Origin: Nocardia higoensis NBRC 100133
Lineage (GTDB): Bacteria > Actinomycetota > Actinomycetes > Mycobacteriales > Mycobacteriaceae
DNA length: 64,000 nt
Direction of reading: 5' to 3'
Assembly (NCBI RefSeq): GCF_000308595.1
Contig: NZ_BAGA01000010.1
Span: 1 to 64,000 of the forward strand
Part shown: positions 1 through 8,172 of the stretch, one piece after another
How the letters are laid out: every line of letters starts with the position of its first letter
How positions within the stretch are numbered: the first letter of the stretch is position 1
Notes under the pieces: model-generated
The model's input: the letters and a program-made list of their open reading frames with translations, nothing else
Database searches by the model: none
Told to the model about the DNA's origin: nothing
Program-made: the position numbers and the translations under genes

Positions 1-1013
1 AGCAACCCCGTGAAGCGCCAGTCCAATACGGGCTGCGCGGCGGCGGATTCGGAACCGGGCCGGGGGTGCGCGTGGACGATCGAGCGCAGGCGCACGGCGT
101 GGCCGTCACCGAAGGGTTCGGCGGATTCGACGTGCAGTTCGCTGGTGAGGGTGTCGCCCTCGCGGACCGGGCCGGTGTGGTCGCAGGACTGCCAGCCGAG
201 CACGGTCACCAGGGCGGGCAGGGCGCGGGTGGCCTGGGCGAAGGCCAGGCCGATGGTGTGGCCGCCGTAGACCAGGCGACCGGCCGCGCCGGAGCGCTCG
301 TCGTGGTGCACGGCGGCGATGTTCAGGGTGAGCCTGGCCAATTCCGGTGCGCTGGTGACCACATCGCCGCTGCTGTGGAAAACCGTGCCGACGAGGTCGG
401 GGGAGAAGTGCGGGCCGGGGACGCGGGCGCGGTAGGCGGCCAGGTCCCAGCCGTCGATCGCCCGGGGATCGTCGGTGCCCGTCTCGGTGCCGATGGTCGA
501 GAGGTCGTCGGTGCGGCGGACGCGGTCCGCGGCGGCGGCCGGGCTCAGCGGGAGCATGGCGCAGCGGTGGAAGTCCAGGACGGTCCGGCCGTGCTGGTCG
601 GTGCTGGTGATGCGCAGCGCGGCCAGGCCGGTGGGGGCGCGGCCGGGCTTGGCCGAGTTCTCGCGCAGGCCGACCACTTCCGTGCGGGTGCTCAGGGTGT
701 CGCCCAGCACCGGAAAGCGGTGGAAGCGCAGCCCACGGTAGAAGAGATTGGCCTTGACGTGGTGGGTGGCCAGCGTCGACTGGCCGATGGCGACGTCCCA
801 GACCAGGCCGGGATGAGCCAGGGGAGCGGATGAGCCGATGACCGCCGCGCCGGTGTGGGCGTCCAGGGACAGCCGCAGCCGGTCGCCGAGGATCGCCTGG
901 TGGGAGGCGGCCAGGCCGCTGGTCAGCGTGACCGCGGGGGCGGCGTCGAAGGTGGTGCCGGGCTCGAGTTCGTCGAAATACGGTCCGCCGACGAACGTCT
1001 CGCGTCGGTTCAC
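1..1013 (-). CDS. MaoC-like double hot-dog acyl-CoA dehydratase (3' end off window)
   Basis: The minus strand encodes about 337 codons without a stop, running off the left edge. It begins MNRRETFVGGPYFDELEPGT at a GTG; an in-frame GTG at 1025 is an alternative start. Two hot-dog units are recognisable. The second contains YGGHTIGLAFAQ, typical of MaoC/R-specific enoyl-CoA hydratases of the methylfumaryl/mesaconyl-CoA hydratase-like group. The likely role is hydration or dehydration of a CoA thioester in the cytosol. It is divergent from an acyl-CoA dehydrogenase and a GntR regulator, which suggests one catabolic unit. The family is fairly sure; the substrate is unknown. Confidence 0.75.
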   Translation of the reverse strand, partial: MNRRETFVGGPYFDELEPGTTFDAAPAVTLTSGLAASHQAILGDRLRLSLDAHTGAAVIGSSAPLAHPGLVWDVAIGQSTLATHHVKANLFYRGLRFHRFPVLGDTLSTRTEVVGLRENSAKPGRAPTGLAALRITSTDQHGRTVLDFHRCAMLPLSPAAAADRVRRTDDLSTIGTETGTDDPRAIDGWDLAAYRARVPGPHFSPDLVGTVFHSSGDVVTSAPELARLTLNIAAVHHDERSGAAGRLVYGGHTIGLAFAQATRALPALVTVLGWQSCDHTGPVREGDTLTSELHVESAEPFGDGHAVRLRSIVHAHPRPGSESAAAQPVLDWRFTGL

Positions 1014-1104
1014 AGCGTGGTCCACCTCGATCCCGGTCGCCGGCAAGGCCGGAAGGGCGCCGGCAGCCCGGCGCTGCCGGAATATTGGCAGCGCGACAAC
1101 AGGC

Positions 1105-1118
1105 ATGTCAAGACCAAT
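1105..1118. promoter_or_regulatory. Possible GntR/HutC-type operator
   Basis: GTCAAGAC (1107-1114), followed by CA, lies in the divergent gap between the dehydratase and the acyl-CoA dehydrogenase. It differs by one base from GTCTAGAC, the core of HutC/DasR-type sites (TGGTCTAGACCA; 9 of 12 match). A HutC-type regulator is encoded at 2409. This is inference only. Confidence 0.3.
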
Positions 1119-1213
1119 GTAGGGCTATGCTACCGAAATGGCCGGTAAATGGCCGTACAAATCGCGCCCGGATGCCGGGCGAACCGTAGTCGTCAATCGG
1201 AACTCAGGCGGAA

Positions 1214-2365
1214 ATGTCGAAGCTCAACGACGAAGAGTCCTACCTGGTCGAGACCGTGCGCACGTTCATCGACCGCGAGGTGCGTCCGCACGTGCGCGAG
1301 ATGGAGCACGCCAACTCCTATCCCGAGAAGTGGATCGAGCAGATGAAGCAGATCGGGATCTACGGTCTGGCCGTTCCGGAGGAGTACGGCGGTTCGCCGG
1401 TCTCGATGCCCTGCTATGCCCGCGTCACCGAGGAACTGGCCCGCGGCTGGATGAGCCTGGCCGGCGCGATGGGCGGGCACACCGTGGTCGCCAAGCTGCT
1501 CACCATGTTCGGCACCGACGAGCAGAAGAGCCGCTACCTGCCGAAGCTGGCCACCGGCGAGATGCGCGCGACCATGGCGCTGACCGAGCCCTCGGGCGGC
1601 TCCGACCTGCAGGCGCTCACCACGCACGCCCGCGCGGACGGCGACGACCTGGTGATCAACGGCGCCAAGATGTGGATCAGCAACGCCCGCCGATCCGGGC
1701 TGATCGCACTGCTGTGCAAGACCGATCCGGACGCCTCGCCCCGGCACGCGGGCATCTCCGTGGTGCTGTGCGAGCACGGCCCCGGACTCGAGGTCTCCCG
1801 CGATCTGCCCAAGCTCGGCTACAAGGGCGTCGAGTCCTGTGAGCTGGCGTTCACCGACTACCGGGTGCCCGCCACCGCCATCCTGGGCGGCGTGCCCGGC
1901 AAGGGGTTCGGGCAGATGATGAAAGGCCTCGAGGTCGGCCGCATCCAGGTCGCCTGCCGGGCGCTCGGCGTCGCGGCGGCCGCGCTGGCGGACTCGCTGG
2001 AATACGCCCAGCAACGCGAGAGTTTCGGCAAGCCGATCTGGAAGCACCAGTCGATCGGCAACTATCTCGCCGATATGGCGACCAAGCTGACCGCGGCCCG
2101 GCTGCTGGCCTGGCACGCCGCCGAGAAGTACGACGCGGGTGAGCGCTGCGACATGGAAGCGGGCATGGCCAAGCTGTATGCCTCGGAGATCGCGATGGAG
2201 GGCGCGCTGTCGGCCGTGCGCATCCACGGCGGCTACGGTTACTCCACCGAGTACGACGTGGAACGCTATTTCCGCGACGCGCCGCTGATGATCGTGGGGG
2301 AAGGCACCAACGAGATCCAGCGCAATGTCATCGCGGCCCAGCTCGTCGCGCGCGGCGGGCTGTAG
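1214..2365 (+). CDS. Acyl-CoA dehydrogenase family protein
   Basis: A 383-aa protein, the usual length for FAD-dependent acyl-CoA dehydrogenases, which oxidise acyl-CoA to the 2,3-enoyl-CoA in the cytosol. The N-terminal helical domain is followed by the middle-domain motif MALTEPSGGSD (about residues 119-129). The C-terminal signature IVGEGTNEIQRNVIA supplies Glu363, in the catalytic-base position of the short-chain/glutaryl-type enzymes. ATG at 1214 has only a weak ribosome site. It lies divergent to the MaoC dehydratase and 43 bp before a GntR gene, so a short oxidation pathway for one acyl-CoA or branched acid is likely. The substrate cannot be read from the sequence. Confidence 0.9.
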   Translation: MSKLNDEESYLVETVRTFIDREVRPHVREMEHANSYPEKWIEQMKQIGIYGLAVPEEYGGSPVSMPCYARVTEELARGWMSLAGAMGGHTVVAKLLTMFGTDEQKSRYLPKLATGEMRATMALTEPSGGSDLQALTTHARADGDDLVINGAKMWISNARRSGLIALLCKTDPDASPRHAGISVVLCEHGPGLEVSRDLPKLGYKGVESCELAFTDYRVPATAILGGVPGKGFGQMMKGLEVGRIQVACRALGVAAAALADSLEYAQQRESFGKPIWKHQSIGNYLADMATKLTAARLLAWHAAEKYDAGERCDMEAGMAKLYASEIAMEGALSAVRIHGGYGYSTEYDVERYFRDAPLMIVGEGTNEIQRNVIAAQLVARGGL

Positions 2366-2408
2366 CGGCCGGGGAAAGAGCAGACGGAACGGGAGAGCGC
2401 AGAGCACG

Positions 2409-3149
2409 ATGGCCGCACGGGATTCGGAACCGGCGCACCAGCTGGTATCGCGGGAATTGCGCGCGGCCATCGCGGCCGGGAGCTATCGGGGCGGGGTGAA
2501 GCTGCCCACCGAAGCCGAACTCGCCCAGCGCTATCGGGTGAGCAGGCAGACCGTGCGCCGCGCCTTCCAGGATCTCGTCGCCGACGGCACCGTCTACCGG
2601 GTACCGGGCCGCGGCACCTTCGTGACCGAGTCCGACGGGCGCTATCTGCGCCACCACGGGTCGATCGAGGATCTGATGAACCTGTCCTCGGACACCACGA
2701 TGGAAGTGATCTCCCCGCTGCAACGGCGGGTCGACATCGAGGCCGCCAGCAGGCTGCGCCTGGACACCGATGTGGTGTACACGGTGGTCTTCCGGCGCAT
2801 CCACGAAGGCGTGCCGTTCGTGCTGACCACCGTGCATCTGCCCGAACACATCGCCCGGCCGCTGATCGACCTCCCGGAACTCGGCCCGGGCGGCTCCAGC
2901 GCGCACACCGTCATCGGTCTGCTGGAACCGCGCCTGGGCAGTCCGATCGTGGAGGCCGCGCAGTCGATCACGGTCGCGCCCGCCACGGCCGAGATCGCGG
3001 CCGGGCTCGGGTGCGAAGCGGGGCATTCCATGCTGCGGGTGGACCGGCTCTACTCCGATGCCGCCGGTCAGGTGATCGACCTGTCGATCAGCTACTTCCT
3101 GCCCGAGCACTACACCTACCGTGTCACCCTCCGGCGCAGCACGCTCTGA
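2409..3149 (+). CDS. GntR-family (HutC subfamily) transcriptional regulator
   Basis: A 246-aa protein from ATG 2409 (MAARDSEPAHQ); reading further upstream would overlap the dehydrogenase. The N-terminal winged helix has the GntR pattern GVKLPTEAELAQRYRVSRQT followed by VRRAFQDLVADG. The C-terminal ~160 residues look like a UTRA ligand-binding domain (VVYTVVFRRIHEGVPF; ending SISYFLPEHYTYRV). It is co-directional with and just downstream of the acyl-CoA dehydrogenase, so it probably controls that gene and the divergent dehydratase, perhaps through the site near 1105. The effector is unknown. Confidence 0.88.
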   Translation: MAARDSEPAHQLVSRELRAAIAAGSYRGGVKLPTEAELAQRYRVSRQTVRRAFQDLVADGTVYRVPGRGTFVTESDGRYLRHHGSIEDLMNLSSDTTMEVISPLQRRVDIEAASRLRLDTDVVYTVVFRRIHEGVPFVLTTVHLPEHIARPLIDLPELGPGGSSAHTVIGLLEPRLGSPIVEAAQSITVAPATAEIAAGLGCEAGHSMLRVDRLYSDAAGQVIDLSISYFLPEHYTYRVTLRRSTL

Positions 3150-3198
3150 GCCACGACCACGGCGCGGTTCGGCACGGCAGAGCGCAGCGCACGGCGGT

Positions 3199-3846
3199 TC
3201 AGCGCACCGCGCCGGTGACCAGCGGGGCGATCACGCGACGGGCGAGCTCGCGGGCGGCATCGTCGTCGTCGAGGTCGTAGCCGGGGGCGGGCAGCAGCAG
3301 GTAGCCCATGGTCAGGCGGATGATCGCGTCGGCCTGCAGGGCGGGATCGCCCGGCGGTAGCGTGCCCTCCTGCTGGCCGGCGCTGATGCGGGCGGAGATG
3401 AAGCGGTGGCCGATGTCGATCGGTGAGGGATCGCCCGTGGACAGGATGGCGAGCAATTCGGCGTTGCGGTCGGCGTCCATGCTGTCGGCGAGCAGCCGGT
3501 CGCGCAGGCGCAGACAGGCGACGAATGCCTCGGCGATGCGGTCGGCGGGGTCGATGACGGTGAGGAAGGTCGTGGTGATCTCGGCGAGGAATGTGCGCAG
3601 GGTGTGCGCGACCGCCGCTTCGAACAACGCGTCCTTGCCGCCGTAGCGGCGGAAGAGGGTGGCCCGGCTGATGCCGGTGCGGGCGGCGATGTCCTCCATG
3701 GTTGCCGCGTGGGTGCCGCGCTCGGTCAGCACCCGTAGCGTCGCCTCGTAGACGTCGGCCACATCGGGACCGGCGGTGGAGTGCGCGACGATCTTGGCGA
3801 CCGCTCGGCCGAACAGACTGGTCAGCGAGGCGGACGGGCGAGGCAT
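3199..3846 (-). CDS. TetR/AcrR-family transcriptional regulator
   Basis: A 215-aa protein with an N-terminal TetR helix-turn-helix (THAATMEDIAARTGISRATL, then FRRYGGKDALFEAAV, about residues 40-75) and a variable C-terminal ligand domain. It is transcribed divergently from the MpaB-type oxygenase gene with only 44 bp between starts. That gap holds a long inverted repeat reaching the oxygenase start codon, so autoregulation and repression of the divergent operon are likely. The ligand is unknown. Confidence 0.9.
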   Translation of the reverse strand: MPRPSASLTSLFGRAVAKIVAHSTAGPDVADVYEATLRVLTERGTHAATMEDIAARTGISRATLFRRYGGKDALFEAAVAHTLRTFLAEITTTFLTVIDPADRIAEAFVACLRLRDRLLADSMDADRNAELLAILSTGDPSPIDIGHRFISARISAGQQEGTLPPGDPALQADAIIRLTMGYLLLPAPGYDLDDDDAARELARRVIAPLVTGAVR

Positions 3847-3863
3847 TCGGCCATTGTCGCACT

Positions 3864-3891
3864 TGAGACTTACGTGCTACTAATAGTCTCA
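3864..3891. promoter_or_regulatory. Inverted repeat, probable TetR operator
   Basis: TGAGACT (3864-3870) and AGTCTCA (3885-3891) are perfect inverted arms separated by 14 bp. They lie between the divergent TetR and oxygenase genes and overlap the first base of the oxygenase start. Position and symmetry fit a TetR dimer site. Confidence 0.6.
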
Positions 3892-4766
3892 TGAGCGAGG
3901 GAGTGACCGAACGGCCCGCCCCGGCGGCGACCGGCGAGAAGCAGCTTGCGCCGCTGGGACCGGACTCGGTGGCGTGGTCGGTTTTCGGTGATCTGACATT
4001 CGTGCTCGGCGCCTCGCGCCGGCTGCTCATCGACGTGGGGCACCCGATCGTGGCCGCGGGGGTGAACGACTACTCGGTGTTCGAAAGCGACCCGTACGGC
4101 CGTGCCGACCGCACGCTGAACATGATCATGGGCGTGATCTACGGCCGTGAGGAGGCGCTGGCCACCGCCCAGCGGCTGCGCGATCTGCACAAGCACTTCA
4201 AGGGGCAGAATCCCGACGGCTCGCGCTGGAGCGCGCTCAACCCGGAGGCTTTCCACTGGGTGCACGCCAGCCTCGTGCACGGCGTCTACACCCAGCAGAA
4301 GCTGCTCGGGCGCGGGTGGAAGCCCGGCGAGGCCGAGCAGTTCTACCAGGAGATGCGCCAGGTCGCCCGCCTGTACGGCGTCCGCGAGCAGGACATGCCC
4401 GTGGACTGGGAGAGCTTCCTGGTCTGGTTCGACGAGATGGCCGCCACCAAGCTGGTCCGCACCGAGGTCAGCGACCGGGTGCTCGCCGTGGTCGCCGGTC
4501 CCAAGCCGCCGCCGATGATTCCGGTGCTCAGGATCCCGTTCGTGTGGAACTACACGGTGCGGCCGGTCGCGGGCGCGACGCTGACCCTGATCACCGCCGG
4601 GCTGCTGCCGCCGAATCTGCGCGAGCTGTTCGGCCTGAAGTGGTCGCGCGGCCGCGAGATCGCGTTCAACGTGGTGGCCGCGATCTCCCGGACCACGATT
4701 CCCCGGCTGCCGAAGATCGTGCGGATGGTTCCTCCCGCCCGGCGCGCGCTACGGCGGGCGCGCTGA
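3891..4766 (+). CDS. MpaB/DUF2236-family oxygenase
   Basis: A 291-aa protein of the DUF2236 family, which includes fungal MpaB and is related to the haem-b rubber oxygenase Lcp. Seen here: an early segment SVAWSVFGDLTFVLGASRRL, the conserved core FHWVHASLVHGVYTQQKLLG (about residues 120-140), and a C-terminal basic segment after a hydrophobic stretch (about 219-240). Family members are thought to oxidise hydrophobic substrates, but the reaction here is unknown. Its stop overlaps the start of the next gene (TGATG), so it is translationally coupled to an alpha/beta hydrolase. It is probably repressed by the divergent TetR. Confidence 0.82.
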   Translation: MSEGVTERPAPAATGEKQLAPLGPDSVAWSVFGDLTFVLGASRRLLIDVGHPIVAAGVNDYSVFESDPYGRADRTLNMIMGVIYGREEALATAQRLRDLHKHFKGQNPDGSRWSALNPEAFHWVHASLVHGVYTQQKLLGRGWKPGEAEQFYQEMRQVARLYGVREQDMPVDWESFLVWFDEMAATKLVRTEVSDRVLAVVAGPKPPPMIPVLRIPFVWNYTVRPVAGATLTLITAGLLPPNLRELFGLKWSRGREIAFNVVAAISRTTIPRLPKIVRMVPPARRALRRAR

Positions 4767-5731
4767 TGCGGGCTCGGCGTGCCGGCGTCGCCGCGCCGAA
4801 CCGTACACCTGTCGTCGACAGCGGCGGTCCGGCCGAGGTGGTCGAGGTCCGCGGCGCCGACGGCACCCTGCTGCACACCGAGATCCACGGTCGCCAGGAT
4901 GGGCCGACGATCGTGCTCAGCCACGGCGTACTGTGCGATCTGACCTTCTGGCGCAACCAGATCGCCGCTCTGAGCGCGGACTTCCGGGTCGTCGCCTTCG
5001 ACCATCGCGGGCACGGCCTCAGCGCGCAGCCGCCCCGCGGCAGCTACACCCTCGATCACCTGGCCGACGACCTGCACGCGGTGCTCACGGCCACCGTGCC
5101 GGCCGGTGAACAAGCCGTGCTGGCCGGTCACTCACTGGGCGGTATCGCCGTGATGGCCTGGGCCGCACGGTATCCCGGCGATGTCGCGCAGCGGGTGCGC
5201 TCGGTCGCGCTGGTGAACACCACGCCCGGCGAGATCTTCGACAATCTGCACTTCCTGCGCGGTCCGCAACGCCTGCTCGGCGCTCGCAGGCGGCTGGCCA
5301 TCGCGGTGGCCCCGCTGGCGGGCATCCCGCTGCCGCGTCGGCTGCCGGTGCGCAGGCGACTGCTGTCCTATGTGGCGCTGGGGTCGAAGACCGTGGCGAG
5401 CGCGGGCCTGGAACTGGACCGGATGATCGGCGCGACCTCCGCGCGTGGCCGCGGTGGGTACGGCGGGATGCTGGTCAGGATGGTGACCACCATCGACCCG
5501 AGCTCGCTCGACGTCCCGACGCTGGTGATCGCGGGTCGCAAGGACAAGATCGCGCCGCCCGCGCGCTCGCAGCTGATCGCCGCGAGCTTGCCGCAGCTGA
5601 TCGCGTTGCGCGAGTACGACACCGGGCACTGCGGTCCGCTGGAGTGCGCCGACGAGATCACCTCTGCGCTGCGGGCTTTGGGCCGGGGCGAGCTGGGCCG
5701 GGCGCAGCGGGCCGGGGAAGCCTCGGCCTGA
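4766..5731 (+). CDS. Alpha/beta hydrolase
   Basis: A 321-aa protein from ATG 4766, overlapping the oxygenase stop as TGATG. The fold is clear: oxyanion-loop motif LSHGVLCDLTFWRNQ, DHRGHGLSAQP, nucleophile elbow GHSLGGIAVMAW with the catalytic Ser, VIAGRKDKIAPP around the acid, and TGHCGPLE with the catalytic His. It probably hydrolyses an ester or lactone in the same pathway as the MpaB-type oxygenase. The substrate is not deducible. No signal peptide is seen, so it is probably cytosolic. Confidence 0.9.
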   Translation: MRARRAGVAAPNRTPVVDSGGPAEVVEVRGADGTLLHTEIHGRQDGPTIVLSHGVLCDLTFWRNQIAALSADFRVVAFDHRGHGLSAQPPRGSYTLDHLADDLHAVLTATVPAGEQAVLAGHSLGGIAVMAWAARYPGDVAQRVRSVALVNTTPGEIFDNLHFLRGPQRLLGARRRLAIAVAPLAGIPLPRRLPVRRRLLSYVALGSKTVASAGLELDRMIGATSARGRGGYGGMLVRMVTTIDPSSLDVPTLVIAGRKDKIAPPARSQLIAASLPQLIALREYDTGHCGPLECADEITSALRALGRGELGRAQRAGEASA

Positions 5732-5871
5732 GCGAAACGTCCCTCGCGATCACCGCGACGGGTGAAACTGTCTTGGAGAGAGGTGGTTTCGCCCTCTCGT
5801 GCGACGGCCGAGGGGTGGGGCGGGAAGCGACCGTCCCGTGGCGCCGTTGCGGCGTAGGAACGAGGAGAACG

Positions 5872-7452
5872 ATGATCCGAGGACGAGACAACGATGTCAC
5901 GGTCCGCCGGACCCGGGGGTGGCGAGCTGTCACCGTCCGCGCGGGTTCGGCACTGGCGGCGGTGGCCCTGTTGGTCACCGGTTCGGCGGTGAGTACCGCC
6001 GAACCACCACCGGGCTTCGACGAATTCACCGGGGTCTGGCCCACCGCGGTCGATCGGGCGAACTGCCGCCCCGGCGATCAGGTGGAGACCGGCCTGCAGG
6101 GCGAGGTGACGCTCGACGACCGCAGGTCCGGGCGCAGCACGCAGGGCTACAACTGCAATATCGACCTGGTCGGCCGGTACCAGGGCCTGGGCGCCGGACC
6201 GGTCAGCCCGACCTACGAGCACTGCGCTTACATCGCGTCGACCTTCCCGACCAACCTGTTCGGTCCCGACGCGGGCGTGCATGTCCTCGATGTCAGCGAT
6301 CCGGCGAATCCGGTCCGCACCGCGGTGCTCACCGAACCGGCCATGGTCGGCGGCACCTGGGAATCGATGAAGGTGCACAAAGGCCGCGGTCTGCTGGTGG
6401 CCACCGGCGTGGGCATGATCGTCGGCGCAGGCTACATCTCGATCTACGACATCTCCCAGGACTGCGCGCATCCCCGGCTGCTGAACACCACGACCGGGTC
6501 CATGCTCAACATGCCCATCCCGATCACCACCCACGAGGGCGATTTCTCCCCGGACGGCAACACCTACTGGGCCTCGGGCATCGCGCCCGGTTACGTCAGC
6601 GCGATCGACATCACCGATCCCACCCAGCCGATGGTGGTGTGGGGCGGGCTGACCGGCGTCGAGGCACACGGCATGGGCTTCACGCCCGACGGCAACACCA
6701 TGTATCTGGCGAATCTGGGCGGCCTGACGATCATGGACGTCTCGGCCGTGCAGAATCGCGTGCCGCGCACCGTGGTCGGGCAACCGCTGCCACACATCGG
6801 GCAGAAGTTCTGGACCGACGGCTTCATCAACCAGCACAGCATCTACACCACCTACAACGGCGAGCCGCACCTGTTCACCGTGGACGAGGGCGGCTCGGGC
6901 GGTGTGAAGCTCTTCGACATCGGCGACCGGGCGAACCCGAAGTGGCGCACCAGCGCGAAGCTGGAGATCAATCTGCCCCAGCACCAGGATCGGTGGACCT
7001 CCAGCTCGGCGGGCAACGGCGCGTTCGCCTACGACGCGCACTACTGCCGCTTGGACCGGCCCGACGATCCGCGGCTGATGGCCTGCAGCTGGATCCAGTC
7101 CGGCATCAGGGTGTTCGACGTGAGCGATCCCGACCACTTCGAGGAAGTCGCCTACTACAACCCGCCCGCGCAGACCGGCAAGAACCTGCAGTTGCCCAAC
7201 TCGCTGCACGCCGTGCTCGGATCCATCATCGGCCCGCCGGTCATCGGCACCATCGCGCTGGCACGGGCCTTCGCCGAGGGCCAGACCTCGCTCAACGGCG
7301 TGATCAACGATCGCTACCGGCTACTCGGCGGTGATCTGTCCGCGGACTGGTGCCTCTCGCCGCCGGAGTTCCACGGCGACAAGCTGTATGTGGCGTGTAT
7401 GGACAACGGATTCCTGGCCCTGCAGCTCGATCCGTCGGTGTTCCAGGCCTGA
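5872..7452 (+). CDS. Secreted LVIVD-repeat (beta-propeller-like) protein
   Basis: A 526-aa protein; ATG 5872 is preceded by GAGGAG and chosen because it leads directly into a signal peptide (basic RRTRGWR, then AGSALAAVALLVTGSAVSTA). The mature part contains several LVIVD-type units with the pattern VxDxSDPxNPxxV (HVLDVSDPANPVRTAVL; IDITDPTQPMVV; VFDVSDPDHFEEV), which suggests a propeller outside the membrane. Its stop overlaps the start of a DUF305 protein, so the two probably work together at the cell surface. The activity is unknown. Conserved cysteines (NCRPGDQ, YNCNID, EHCAYI, HYCRLD, MACSW) suggest disulfides. Confidence 0.8.
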   Translation: MIRGRDNDVTVRRTRGWRAVTVRAGSALAAVALLVTGSAVSTAEPPPGFDEFTGVWPTAVDRANCRPGDQVETGLQGEVTLDDRRSGRSTQGYNCNIDLVGRYQGLGAGPVSPTYEHCAYIASTFPTNLFGPDAGVHVLDVSDPANPVRTAVLTEPAMVGGTWESMKVHKGRGLLVATGVGMIVGAGYISIYDISQDCAHPRLLNTTTGSMLNMPIPITTHEGDFSPDGNTYWASGIAPGYVSAIDITDPTQPMVVWGGLTGVEAHGMGFTPDGNTMYLANLGGLTIMDVSAVQNRVPRTVVGQPLPHIGQKFWTDGFINQHSIYTTYNGEPHLFTVDEGGSGGVKLFDIGDRANPKWRTSAKLEINLPQHQDRWTSSSAGNGAFAYDAHYCRLDRPDDPRLMACSWIQSGIRVFDVSDPDHFEEVAYYNPPAQTGKNLQLPNSLHAVLGSIIGPPVIGTIALARAFAEGQTSLNGVINDRYRLLGGDLSADWCLSPPEFHGDKLYVACMDNGFLALQLDPSVFQA

Positions 7453-8117
7453 TGGGCGCGACGCGCGGAACGCGGGAGCGGCGCACGGGGCGGCGGGCGC
7501 AGGCGGTGGCGGTGGCGGTGCTGTGCGTCGCGGCCGGCGTGCTGATCGGGTGGCTCGCTCGTGGCGACGGCGGCAGCGATGCGGCGGGCGGCGGGCAGGT
7601 GGTGCTCGCCGACGCCGATATCGTCTTCGCGCAACAGATGTCGGCGCATCACCAGCAGGCACTGACCATGGTGGAGATGCTCGGCCCGGACGCCGCGCCG
7701 GAGGTGCGGGCCGCCGCCGAGCAGATCCGCGTCTCGCAGTGGCGGGAGGTGGGTACGCTGACCGGCTGGCTGGAGCTGGTCGGCGCGCCGGTGACGCCCG
7801 CGGCCGAGGAGAACGGGCACGACGGCCACGGCGGCCATCAGCACGACGGGTCGTCGGGGATGGCGGGGATGGCCTCGAACGAGGAACTGACCGAGCTGTA
7901 CCACGCGACCGGCGTCGCTCGGGAAGTCTTGTTCCTGCAGTTGATGATCCGTCATCACCGGGGCGGCGTGGACATGGCCGCGGCGGGCGCGGCCACCACC
8001 GATTCGAGCGCCGTGCGGGCCAGGGCACTGTCCATGCTCAACGGCCAGCAGCAGGAGATCTCGACGCTGTCGGTGCTGCTGAACCAGCGCGGAGCAGAGG
8101 TTCTGCCGTACCCGTGA
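7452..8117 (+). CDS. DUF305 membrane-anchored protein
   Basis: A 221-aa protein; ATG 7452 overlaps the preceding stop. A single N-terminal membrane segment (AVAVLCVAAGVLIGWLA) is followed by two ferritin-like DUF305 helical halves, each with the diagnostic motif: FAQQMSAHHQQALTMVEM and LQLMIRHHRGGVDMA. Between them lies a His/Gly/Asp-rich loop (GHDGHGGHQHDGSSG) that could bind metal. DUF305 proteins are often found with copper-handling genes. Here the partner is the secreted LVIVD protein, so an extracytoplasmic metal-related role is an inference only. Confidence 0.85.
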   Translation: MGATRGTRERRTGRRAQAVAVAVLCVAAGVLIGWLARGDGGSDAAGGGQVVLADADIVFAQQMSAHHQQALTMVEMLGPDAAPEVRAAAEQIRVSQWREVGTLTGWLELVGAPVTPAAEENGHDGHGGHQHDGSSGMAGMASNEELTELYHATGVAREVLFLQLMIRHHRGGVDMAAAGAATTDSSAVRARALSMLNGQQQEISTLSVLLNQRGAEVLPYP

Positions 8118-8150
8118 AATCGATGCTCCGCCACCTGTTGAATCACTGAT

Positions 8151-8164
8151 TGAAACGTGTTCTA
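8151..8164. promoter_or_regulatory. KstR-like palindrome before the TetR gene
   Basis: TGAAACGTGTTCTA, read on the other strand, is TAGAACACGTTTCA. This fits the KstR-type pattern TNNAAC-NN-GTTNNA known from cholesterol-gene promoters in mycolate bacteria. It lies 8 bp before the GTG of the TetR gene, so autoregulation or KstR control is possible. Confidence 0.45.
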
Positions 8165-8172
8165 CTCGGGAG

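Noticed and set aside
66..1148. Open plus-strand frames across the first kilobase
   Set aside because: They are antisense to the MaoC-type gene; their translations are Gly/Ala/Arg-rich with no family features, as expected for opposite frames in high-GC DNA.
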